Shown here: positions 1 to 9,700 of the stretch, in pieces
Layout: every line of letters begins with the position of its first letter
Numbering within the stretch: position 1 is the stretch's first letter
DNA from: Micrasema longulum
Taxonomy: Eukaryota; Arthropoda; Insecta; Trichoptera; Brachycentridae
Reading direction: 5' to 3'
Assembly (NCBI GenBank): GCA_022494885.1
Contig: JAGVSM010000907.1
Location: forward strand, 1-64,000
Length of the DNA: 64,000 nucleotides
Translations under genes and position numbers: made by a program
The notes under the pieces: generated by a model
Told to the model about the DNA's origin: nothing
Databases searched by the model: none
Seen by the model: only the letters and a program-made list of their open reading frames with translations

Positions 1-306
1 GTATTATCAGCACTATGATTTCTTAAAGTTTTATATTTTTGAAATTACGTGACGTCTCAAGTTCTCTTTCGCTTCTTCACGGTCAGTTTTGGCGATTGAT
101 CCGCTCAATTACCGTAAACCGGAAATCTTTCACAAATTTCTTTTCATTGGTTGATTCATATGAACTAGGGACGTCGTTCAAAGTAGTTCATTTTTTTTTC
201 ATACATTTTCAAGAAACTTTGCCATACAATTTGTTCTAATTTTATTGCTTGTTAGAAAACATTTTTTGTATCAAATTTTCCGTAGGGCTGAAGTTTCCCG
301 TCATTA
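1..306 (+). mobile_element. MITE-like repeat, family M1, copy A (left end outside the window)
   Basis: This stretch recurs at 18185-18420, in reverse at 38925-39173, and at 58364-58599. Shared landmarks are GACGTCTCAAGTTCTCTT, an AAACCGGAAATCTTTCACAA-like block, TTTTCAAGAAACTTTGCC and the closing TGAAGTTTCCCGTCATT. Complete copies start near TGAGGAAGTTCA and end in its complement, so this looks like a terminal-inverted-repeat element without its own transposase. The short reading frame through it is a by-product. It lies in the intron before the exon at 354. Confidence 0.6.
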
Positions 307-353
307 AAAATAAGAATGTTACAGGAGGAAAAGATATCAACTTTTTTTTCTAG

Positions 354-937
354 GTACAACAAAATGTTGGAGCCGGATCCATCCTACATTCCGGGCTTGA
401 TAATGTGCACGAGTGCAGCTGTTTTATGGCAAATTGATGCGCCTAAACCAAATATGTAAGACTTATTTCCAATTAAATAATATCATCAGTCTGAATGCAT
501 CATTGAAAATGTGTTGTTATTTTTTTTTACGGACACAAATGGCTTACAATGGTGTTAATCTAATAAATATATTTTATTTTTTTAAATATTTTAGAAAATA
601 CTACCACGGCATCAGCATATTGTTATACATTACATCGGTCATAATTATAATGGTAACACCCATGGCGTTATTCCGTTTGAACTATTGTCTTCCCGCCATA
701 TTCGCCATCATTACATTGCATCAACTGTTTCCCGTGCCTGCGGAAGCTGAATCTGAAGAATCCAACAACCCGCCTGATCTGGAAAATGAAAATCCTGAAC
801 CAACTTCCAGTACAGATACAAACCAAGGAGAGCCTTCGCAATCCACACCTGGACCTAAAATTGCCTCATCGCTGATTGAAGAGGAAACGGATTTAGAAAA
901 ATTCAGAATTCTTAAAGAAAAACTAGAGTCTGAATAG
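354..937 (+). CDS. Unrecognised small multi-pass membrane protein, last two exons
   Basis: Two exons are visible. Exon 354-455 follows a strong acceptor (TTTTTTTTCTAG) and ends at GTAAGA; exon 595-937 follows ATATTTTAG. Joining them in phase gives one open frame from YNKMLEPDPSYIPG through two or three hydrophobic stretches (near GLIMCTSAAVLW, ISILLYITSVIIIMV and LPAIFAIITLHQLF). It then runs into an acidic Pro/Ser/Thr/Glu-rich tail ending KLESE and a TAG at 935-937. The Met at 364 could be a start, but the preceding acceptor suggests coding or 5' UTR sequence further left. The hydrophobic core plus low-complexity cytosolic tail fits an integral membrane protein. I do not recognise the family and assign no function. 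That the exons are real is likely, from their splice signals and matching phase. Confidence 0.6.
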
Positions 938-3900
938 GAAATGTAGTAAATATTGCATTTTTACATGTTAAATAATGTTACAAATTTGAACAAATAATTT
1001 AAGAGACATAAAAACTAAATACCTTTATCTGTAACGCTTTTCTTAAAAAGTAATATACCTCTTCCGTAGAGAACCTCTTAATAGAAAAGCTGTGCATTGA
1101 TTTAGATTTTTTAAAGAAAAAAAAAACATTTTTTATAAATGAATTTACATACAAGTGATATTTATTGGTATGTATGACTTAAAGCACCAAAACTGCAATC
1201 AAATTCTAGTCCTAAAGTAATGACAAATCTAATTTAAAATTACCCGTTTCACAAATAAATAAAAAAATTCAAATAACCATTTTGTAGTTGAAAAATTGCA
1301 ATTGATGAATGGATAATGAATAATTTAATTAAATAAGGAATAAGTTCTCACAATCGCAGACAAACTTTTGTCAATCTCGTTGAAATTGGTGCCGTGGTCA
1401 TGTGATATTTAAAAATACTGTTTAAACTGTCGCAACAATTAAAAATATCTATTATATTCCACCCACAGGTGTCGTTAGATGTCACAATTTTGGCCTAATT
1501 TTTTTATAGTTACAAAAAATAAATGCATGCCAACCATGCACCATAACTTTTTAACACGATTTTGTAAGGCTGAATACATGCAACTATAATACGGAAGAGG
1601 TTAAGAATCGTAAAGAAGTATAAGTGTTAAAAAAAAATAATTTATGCATAAAAATCTTGGTTATGCAACATAGATTATTGTGAATCTAATTATTTTTTCA
1701 ATTTACACATTAAAATCCTATGTAATTGCAATGAAAAATAATACTGTTTTTTTTTTTTTACAACCAACTCATTGTACTGTACTATACCAACTCATTGGAC
1801 TCTGGATCAGAGGTCCAAGATTTGTTCATTGATTGATTGCCATTTTCTATCAGTTGATTGAGACAGTAAAAAATGGCCAACAATTGAACATATTTGAGTA
1901 CATCATTAGAACGCAAATATTTAGTTTCTAAAATAATGACAAAACCATTCTTTATAATATTGATTTTAAAGCAAGCTCTAGCGAAAATAATGTTCTCATA
2001 ACTTAATATGTTCTGAATTTTAAAAATATATTAAACGAAAAAGGGCGCTATTTGTAATATTTGTTTTTAAAATCAATATTTGAGTTTTTATTATTTACCT
2101 AAATAATTCAATTTTCAGACTGTTTCCTAAAATTTTTAAATAACTCAGGCTGTAAGGTAGTGGGATTTGAACCTGGGACCTTTGATCTGTGCCCACAACA
2201 CTACCACAACTTGGTTGAATGATGATCCAATGACTAAATGAGTTTATTGTTTTCATCATACTTTTTCTGCATAAAATGCACATTGTATTCTGTGAAATTC
2301 GGATTTTTTCTATGTTAATTCTGCACTTAGTTTTAAATTTCTCGAGTCAAAAGGTATAGAAACTACACACAGTTTATTATGCTGTCTTGTAAAATAAATC
2401 ATTTGGTGAATAAATTCACGCCATTTTAGATTTTTGTAAAATTCATTAATATTAACTTTCATAGTTATGTTCATATTCGAAATCTAACATTATGATGTAA
2501 ATATTTTTTTGTGTGATGTTTTTTTATTAACATACTAAAAATAGTTTTTATTATTTAAATATTTCAGTATTACTATTAGTCTGATTGTTGATCAAACAAA
2601 GATTTATATTTTAGAAACTTTACATAACTAGTGCATATTATTATAGTCTTGAAGTTTGCTGTATTGTACATTTTGTAATAAATATTACTGTTATCCTTAA
2701 ACGTCTTGTATAAGACATCAATAAGTAAAACATCTAGTTATGCCAAGAATGCCTTTTTCTGTCGGTCTTGTTAATTATATAGTACTAAATTTGAAGATAT
2801 CTTCTATACAAATATCATTTTATAAAATAAGCACTTAACCTCTAAGAAAGTGAGTTTTTGAGACAAAAATTAGTTGATGTAGTTTTGTTAAAAATTAAAT
2901 CAATGTTTTTATTCTAAATATTTACCCATAGGCATCCATAGATGTCTTTTTTATAAATAAATTGAATGGAAGATTTTTGACAAGCGATGCCGTACAATGT
3001 ACATCCATATTCCTTTATGAATGAATTTTTGAGACGTATACGGTATGTTCATACTGACTTAAAGGTTAAATAGCATGTATGATAGGTTCTAGAATTTTAA
3101 ATATGTATATTTTGCAAGTCTCCCTGTCCACATCCTCTTCCCATACACCCCCGTCATAACATTCACCATTTTCCCTATGTTTGAGCCATTTGATAATAAC
3201 AGTATTACTCTTTTTGTAAAATATGCAGTTAGTTAAAACAATTTATGTACATATTTTCCATCGTGCAGCTAGTCAACTTTCCATTTGTCTATTTACTACT
3301 CAACATCTGTAGATTATTTAATGTATTTGAGCTTTGCGGTTTTACATTTTAATTTTTAATTAGAAAACTTTGTCAAAAAATGATTTTATTAAACCATTAT
3401 AAAATAAAAACTTTGTCATTAATGTATTTGAAAAAAAATAATATTTCAATTGATATAATAAACTTATAAAATATTACAACTAAACGAAAAAACTAAAACT
3501 AACATTTTCAAATATTGTTGATAAATACCTCGTATCAATCAACCTTGCCGGAGGTCAAACCAATGGAAGTGTAACCTTTTCCACGCATTTAAATTGATGT
3601 ATTTTATTTATTAGTTTAAACACTTAAATTGTTAGTGGCCATAACTTTAGACTCTATACTTGACGAATACTTAGGCTACGAAGTTTTTAGATAATAATCT
3701 ACTCACATGCGCTGTGAGCACCGCGGTAAATGAGTTAAATGCGCTAACCTAACTTACCGAAATTTGTATGTTAAAGAATCGTCTTTTATTTCGTTTTAAG
3801 TCAGGGCAGTTCAAACTTACTTCTGGTTTTCAATAAAGAATAGAACGCAACAAAATATTAAAACACGGTGTGCAAATAGCATTAACTTAAAGGTTGGTAC

Positions 3901-4680
3901 CTCAAAGTAGAACTCCCCTTTTTCAGACGCATTGCATGGTAGGTAATGGGTCCCAGGTTTTTTTAAAACATATTAGATCCTGACATAAAGACGTCTTTCA
4001 GTTGCGATGCATACTAGAAGATGATGATCAGGTGGATAAAATGTAGACCTTTTAATATCCTGTAAACTGTTTCTTTGACATAATGTTTTGTCCGTTTTAA
4101 TTTTAATTATATTTAGTTTTTTTTTTTATATTTTGTAAATTATATTTCAATATTTTTAATTTTAATATTGATTTTAATTGTTTAAGCATTATCTGATGAA
4201 AAATCATATGATATAAAGAAAGTCCTGCCTAAATAAAGGAAATTCCTAGCTAGTCCGCACCTGAAACAAGGAACCTCTGTGCATTGTAAAAACAGTGAAA
4301 TAAATAAACTTGTTCTCTCAAATCATAATTAATATCAAATTTATCTCGTTGACCCTTGTGTGTGGCTGTGATGTCTCATGAGTCTAGGTAGAATACATCT
4401 CCCATCATCATCTTGATATATCTACCTTATTTTTTTTATATGATGGAAGTCTTTTATAACCATTACAGGCCTAAATTATGATTATTTTTACAAATTATGG
4501 AAATAAACAGTAAACACATGTGTGTTGAATTTTTGTTTTTATATCTGTATTTTAAAATATGTTGTCTTAAGCTTAATGTAACATGATGTTACAGCACTGC
4601 TTCTTGCGGGATTTTTTAGCACGGTCTATTAAGAGTTAACTAATATATGAGTGGCATCTTCACAAAAATTCATTACAATA
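938..4680. other. Intergenic, AT-rich, no gene seen
   Basis: No reading frame with protein-like composition or splice context was seen on either strand. It holds one SINE copy (2085-2225) and poly-A and poly-T runs. The first part is probably the 3' UTR of the membrane-protein gene ending at 937. Confidence 0.6.
2085..2225 (-). mobile_element. tRNA-derived SINE, family C, copy 1
   Basis: On the minus strand a tRNA-like internal promoter box (GGTTCAAATCCC) follows a head reading GTTGTGGTAGTGTTGTGGGC. A tail AAATAACTCAGGCTG... runs on toward 2085. The same layout, including the shared AATTTTCAGAC block, occurs in reverse at 31050-31200; a weaker relative lies at 38670-38790. This is a tRNA-like box in a repeat, not a foldable tRNA gene. 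Confidence 0.5.
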
Positions 4681-5079
4681 ACAATAGGGTATTTTCACAA
4701 GTCAGGAATATTGTTAAAAATATAATATATATTTATAGCGAATTTTTACGATTCTAATGATATAACCATCAATGAATTCAAACAAGTTTTCAACTAGAAT
4801 TTTCAGGTTTGAAAACGAGCACATATAAATGGCACTCGTTATGACCCCCGACTGCACTTCTGATAAACATTGCGTAGAAGTTTGGTTTTAAAATGCCATA
4901 CGTGCTGTTTGTCTCACTGGGTGCGAAATGTCTCGTTTTTGGGCAATCAAAAATGTGCATATTTTAAACATTTGTAGTAGAATTGTCCGACGTCGCATGA
5001 AAAAAATATTAATAGGGTGTTACCAGTGTGATGTTTTGCTTATTTAAAAATGATAAATAACGAGAAAATACCCTATTGT
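4681..5079. mobile_element. 399 bp non-autonomous element with perfect 16 bp terminal inverted repeats
   Basis: ACAATAGGGTATTTTC at 4681-4696 is exactly the reverse complement of GAAAATACCCTATTGT at 5064-5079. The interior has no long reading frame, so this looks like a MITE. I could not define a convincing target-site duplication, and the end sequence does not place it in a superfamily with confidence. Confidence 0.65.
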
Positions 5080-5299
5080 ACCTATATTTTTTATTTGATT
5101 TTGTTTGTTGAATACTTATTATTATAATTATTGGTATTAATATTTGTGTAGTTATAAAGCATTATAGCTGGTATATAAGAAAATGAAATGTGTTTTATTA
5201 AACCTTAATGGACTGTAGTCTGTGAATAAATCAGAATGAAGAAACTATTAGAAAAAATAATTAAGAAACTTCAACGGTCTATCATAAATCCATTTTCCT

Positions 5300-6250
5300 A
5301 GGTATCGTATGCTATGCAGCTGGCCGTTGGGCACACCGATGTGAGTTGCAATATTTCAGGCGAATTATTTTAAGCGGACAAAGGCAACCTCTTCTGGCTC
5401 TTTCTAGAGCATATAGGACATGCTCAACGGATGCACTCCCGGTTCTAACAGGCTTGTTTCCTTTAGATCTGGAGGTTCAGTGACGATCTGCAAATTTCCA
5501 CCTAAAAAGAAGGCGTTCCTCTGTTATTGGTGGCGTCCGTCTACTCCCAACTGAACAAATGTCTCGATCAAATATTTAAAAAATGACTTTAAATGCTCTT
5601 CTTAATGCTTGACAATCGCGATGGGAATCTTCCCCTTCAGGGAGGGTTACCTTTCTTTTTTTTCCTTCAATCCGTCAGCGCTTAGAATCTTCTAGGGTTA
5701 TCCCCGATCACTGGACTACGCAGTTTTTATCAGGTCATGGTAAATTTAATCAAAAAATATTTGTTTTTAATATTGTTGACTCCCCTTCGTGCTGCTGCGG
5801 ATATCCTAACCAATCTTCTGAACACATCCTGTGGTCTTGTCCCTTTCCCCTTCTCTATGATTACCGAATGGAGCTTCTCGCTACTATCCGTGGCCCTGTT
5901 ATAGGTCCTGTCGGATATACAGATCTGGTGGCTTCTAAAAAGAATTTCAAGGCTTTTAAAAAGTTTTGTAATCATTTCGGCGAATTGATCATGTCCAATC
6001 AATTTAATCCCAGTCAGTGAAGAATTCACTTCCTCTCTTCTCAATCCAATGAAGTACATATTATGTACTTCTGGATTACTTTCTTTCAGCACAAAGATGC
6101 TAAGGCTACCAGATTCAGAGAGCTCCTTGGGCAGCTTTTCTCGTTTGACAACGAGCAAATTTTCCGTGTATGTGGGCACCGCCAAGGAGACTTATGTCCT
6201 CAGCGGTGTGCGGTATGTGGTGGGTAAGCTGTGTATAAATAAATAATTAA
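5300..6250 (+). pseudogene. R1-clade non-LTR retrotransposon, decayed 3' end (RT/C-terminal region and 3' UTR)
   Basis: Despite several stops and frame changes, family motifs are readable. From 5301 comes IVCYAAGRWAHR. About 5370-5490 reads QRQPLLALSRAYRTCST followed by DALPVLTGLFPLDLE, the post-RT signature of R1-like elements. From 5725 comes FLSGHGKFNQK, then a Cys/His region CCCGYPNQSSEHILWSCP (about 5780-5850) matching the C-terminal C-C-H-C motif. The ending near TAAATAAATAA at 6250 is typical of the 3' end. R1-type elements copy themselves by target-primed reverse transcription and are usually 5' truncated, which fits. Long minus-strand frames here are shadows. The copy is dead. Confidence 0.7.
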
Positions 6251-6399
6251 ACCTGCAAACATTTTAAGTATTCATTCCACACCCTACGAAAAAAAACTGA
6301 TTTATGAAAACAAGCTGTAAAATAAATTGTAAATATGTAAAATGATTGATCTAGAAACGGTCAAATTAAGACACCAGCTTAATATTGTTCTTTCTTCAT

Positions 6400-6550
6400 T
6401 TCAAATCAGCCCAAACCGAAATACCTTAGTTACATGCGGAGGATCGAAACTTGATCTAGTGATCTGGTGATACTGGAAGCATTTCTTGGCTAGCAACAGT
6501 GATGTGACGGATCCGACAGTACACTGTCAGACCACCGGACCTTTTGTTCA
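6400..6550 (-). mobile_element. Possible tRNA-like SINE fragment
   Basis: Read on the minus strand, a box-A-like TGGTCTGACAGTGTACTG is followed by a box-B-like AGTTTCGATCC about 90 bases on. I saw no second copy that would prove it is a repeat, so this is tentative. Confidence 0.3.
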
Positions 6551-6869
6551 TTTGTATCAGTAAGAATCAATATTTCATAAAATCATCATCCGAGTCTTGG
6601 CAATTCCGAATGCACGACAAAAGCTATAATGCGAGGGAAAAATAATAAATCCTTGCCAATATCACCAATATAATGCGTTAAAAAGGTATTTTACAAAATA
6701 TGTAGGAGGTAAGTATAAGAAAATGATTTGCTTTTGAGGAGGCTCACAAGCCAAGAAAGTAATTTAATAATTCAAAAATAACATTCGAATTACAGCACTT
6801 TCTATTTCAGAGATGAACAGAAGTGGTTTATTGTAAAACATGATTAACAGCCTGGTCGAGAAGTCAAGA

Positions 6870-7160
6870 TTATTCCTTGTTGCGGGTTTTTTTCCCCGAT
6901 GTTCTTTTTGTGACTTGACTTTCGGGCACCTGCCACTGGAGAGGTTTTCTTCTGTACATGGGCCAGGGAGGGACAGTGAGAATTGTAGCGAGAATAAATC
7001 CTGCACCCAGAATATACACAGATTGAGAGAACTGTTGAACGATATAACCCCACACTAAGCCGACAATACTGAATAAGGTTATAATAAATCTGTATAACTG
7101 TTCTGCGCGAGCTTGCCCGGCGTAATCGATGTATGTAGGAATAGATTTGAAGAAATCCAT
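6870..7160 (-). CDS. SPCS1: Signal peptidase complex subunit 1 (SPC12 family)
   Basis: A 96-residue single-exon protein. The SPC12 hallmarks are in order: an N-terminal segment with YAGQARAEQLYR, a first membrane helix (about residues 26-46, FIITLFSIVGLVWGYIVQQF), a short luminal turn with FSQSVY, a second helix (ILGAGFILATILTV), then the near-invariant PPWPMYRRKPLQW. A basic tail KKTRNKE follows, as expected for a cytosolic end. Length matches the usual 90-100 residues. The protein is a non-catalytic subunit of the ER signal peptidase complex, which removes signal peptides and which this subunit helps to select. The start is the only Met before the conserved domain. A TTTATT (AATAAA on this strand) lies about 40 bases past the stop. 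The gene is head to head with the THAP/P-like locus, its ATG 287 bases from that locus's first recognisable codon. It looks intact. Confidence 0.92.
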   Translation of the reverse strand: MDFFKSIPTYIDYAGQARAEQLYRFIITLFSIVGLVWGYIVQQFSQSVYILGAGFILATILTVPPWPMYRRKPLQWQVPESQVTKRTSGKKTRNKE

Positions 7161-7446
7161 TTTTTATTAACTATTTTGTAATTCAAATGCGGCTATCAGA
7201 CACGTCAGTAGACAGCGACGAGCGAACCAGGCAGTTTTCAGCCAATACAAGACTTTCTAGTCATTCTTCCGATGTCGCACAAGCCACTTGCTAGTAAATC
7301 AATACAGTTTGTGGCGCAACTGTCGGCGGCGTGTGCCCAGCCACGCCGTGCCGGCCGGCGTCCTTCTAGACGAACCGCCAATTTATCCGTTTCCATTCGA
7401 AATCGCTGTCACACTGCTCTCTGTGTTTTTGCACTTTTCCTTCGAA
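7161..7446. promoter_or_regulatory. Putative bidirectional promoter between SPCS1 and the THAP/P-like locus
   Basis: This is the 286-base gap between two divergent coding regions. It is clearly more GC-rich than its surroundings, with several CpG-containing runs (GCCGTGCCGGCCGGCGTCC near 7344). No TATA box is obvious. The role is inferred from position and composition only. Confidence 0.4.
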
Positions 7447-8079
7447 ATACCGAGTTGTTGCGTACCGAATCGTAATTCTACGAAAAAACTACATCGTTTT
7501 CCGAAACGATATCCACATTTATTTAAAGAATGGATCAATCGTGTTCAAAGTCCCAAATTTATCAGATGACGAAATTAATCGACTTTGTTTTGTGTGCATT
7601 AAACACTTCAACGCATTCAACTTTAGCCAATACAATGACATCCAGCTTTTATTGTGCTCTGTGCCTACCATTGGATTGCCAGGTAAATTGAATGATATTT
7701 CATACATAATTATTTCAAGAATTTGTCTCATGTTGCACGTTTATTTGTCCTGTTTGTCTGCCCTGCAAATTTTTATTGACAATCTTTACAACTCATAGGG
7801 AAAGCATACTTTTATTAATCTGGACCCATTTTACAATGAAAGTTATTAGTATTTCTGCAAGAAAAATATATGTACGACTCAGGTTGGCTTTCCACTGTAA
7901 TTGCACCTTGTTTATCTGTCTTGTGTCTATACAATTGCAAGTCTGCTTTTGGAATGTGGTGTTTGTGATTTGTCTTACAGTTGGTTAATCGGGTTATTAT
8001 GTATCTACAAAGTTGGCGTAGTGCCTTTTCCTGCAACTTCCGACATTTTTATTTGGTCATTATTTACAAACAATTACCA

Positions 8080-8520
8080 GGGTGGCATGGTGTGTATACA
8101 ATTTTAGTGATGTGCTTTTGCAATGTGGTGTTGGTAATTTGTATTATTTTTACAGGGTTTAACAAGTCACCATCCAAAGAAAATAGTTTTCATTATTTAC
8201 TTGGTGAACAGAGTTCGGGTATGTATTTCTATAATTTTCACATTTCCTTACACCCCTTCTTTCAGACATGTACACTCTCATTTATTATATTGTCGTTATG
8301 GTCGTGGCATGGTGTGTTTTCAATTGTAAGGATGTGCTTTCGCAATGTGGTGTTGGTAATTTGTATTTATTTTATAGGATTTAACAAGTCACCATCCAAC
8401 GAAAATAGTTCTCATTATTTACTCGGTGAACCGAGTTCGGATAAGTATTTTCTATGATTTTCACATTTCCTTACACCCCTTCTTTCAGACTTATGTACTA
8501 TCTCAGTTATTATATTGTCG
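8080..8520 (+). repeat. Tandem duplication of a small exon plus flanking intron (two units of about 220 bp)
   Basis: Unit 1 (about 8085-8300) and unit 2 (about 8305-8520) share TGGCATGGTGTGT, GTGGTGTTGGTAATTTGTAT, the exon TTTAACAAGTCACCATCCAA... and the downstream CACATTTCCTTACACCCC. Each contains an acceptor and a 63 nt phase-1/phase-1 exon (FNKSPSKENSFHYLLGE and FNKSPSNENSSHYLLGE), so including either or both keeps the frame. The first copy's donor is GTATGT; the second has ATAAGT at the same place. A weaker, exon-less echo of the upstream part lies at 7880-7990. Confidence 0.8.
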
Positions 8521-8879
8521 TTAATGCTTTCTACACGTAACCATCTCAGCTTATTCTTTTCTATTCGTTCAAGCCTTACTCGATCTTTCAAGGTTTTTCC
8601 TGAAGTTCTTGCATTATTTTATCTGGTATGATGTTCATTTTATTTTTATTGTGAATTACAGTAGGCATAGCTGTTACTGAAGAACACCCCTGTGCACTCC
8701 CGGAAGGCGTTGCCAGTTGCAGTGGTACGACTTTCATCCAACCTATTTCTGGTTTGTAGTAATATTTTTTTTATTTTTGTAATAAAAATTTACAAACATA
8801 CATATTTATATATAAGAGAAAGAGAAACATCTTTGTTTCTTTGTTAAAAAGAAAAAAATAATAAACAATACATATAAAT

Positions 8880-9060
8880 TCAGGAGAGTTCAGCGTGTGT
8901 AAGAGTTAATGGGAGATTTACATCTTGGTTTGCGATCTCAAAAGGCGTGAAACAGGGATGTGTAATGTCACTATGGTTGTTTAATCTTTACATTTTTCTA
9001 TTAATTTTATACATTTTCTGCAAATTGAGAAATGCCGTTTTTGTGATCGACCAAGACTAC
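8880..9060 (+). pseudogene. Non-LTR retrotransposon reverse-transcriptase fragment
   Basis: One frame reads SSACVRVNGRFTSWFAISKG, then VKQGCVMSLWLFNLYI. This matches the RT stretch around the invariant GVRQGCVMSPWLFN box of jockey/CR1-like elements. Only about 40 residues remain, inside the intron at 8752-9302. Just downstream, CTGCAAATTGAGAAATGC (about 9017) recurs almost exactly near 33555. Confidence 0.6.
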
Positions 9061-9570
9061 ATCGTCTGAGCGTGGGCCATTCCTTTTTTAATTATCAAAA
9101 AGTTTATAGCACATATATATCGTATGACATGACCATGAAAGTGACCCTCTCAGTTGAAACAAATTTCTGACCCATAATTTTCTCCAGCAAATCGGCATAT
9201 TAAAGCTGTTTGTGTTTTCAAAGAACTTAAAATGTATACATACAGTTACTTGTCCGACTCATTGACACATTGTCACATATTACTAATTAATAATGTTTTT
9301 AGATATCAACGCTGATGACATATCAGGCCCACTGCATATTTCTGGTCCGAGTGCACCTCAGCAGAGTACACCAAAAAGTTAGTATCAAATGACATGTATT
9401 CAATAATGCATTTTCTCTTGGTTCTTGGACAGAGAGATTTCGTTCTACATAATATCCACAGATACTTTGTTTCTATCATGTTCATGCAGTTTATGAATAA
9501 TGCTAACGGATGTTTCCATGAAAATGCGACATAAATTTTTCGTCATTAAAACTTCATGAGGTGTTAAAAA

Positions 9571-9700
9571 ACATTAAGTGGTTAAGACGCTTGAATTACG
9601 CACGGAAGGTTCCGGGTTCGATTCCCGGAGAGAACACAAAATTATAATATGATTTTTCTGTAATTGATCACTGTAATGGGCCCTCTTGTCCTGCTGTGGT
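9571..9700 (+). mobile_element. tRNA-derived SINE, family B, copy 1
   Basis: TAAGTGGTTAAGACGCTTGA resembles box A and GGTTCCGGGTTCGATTCCC carries box B. A body with TGTAATGGGCC and CCTGCTGTGGTGCAA follows. The same order occurs at 20804-20970. It lies in the intron at 9378-10508. Confidence 0.6.

Noticed and set aside
5730..6246. Minus-strand frame of 151 codons and a short plus-strand frame
   Set aside because: They overlap the retrotransposon whose true motifs read on the plus strand in another frame.
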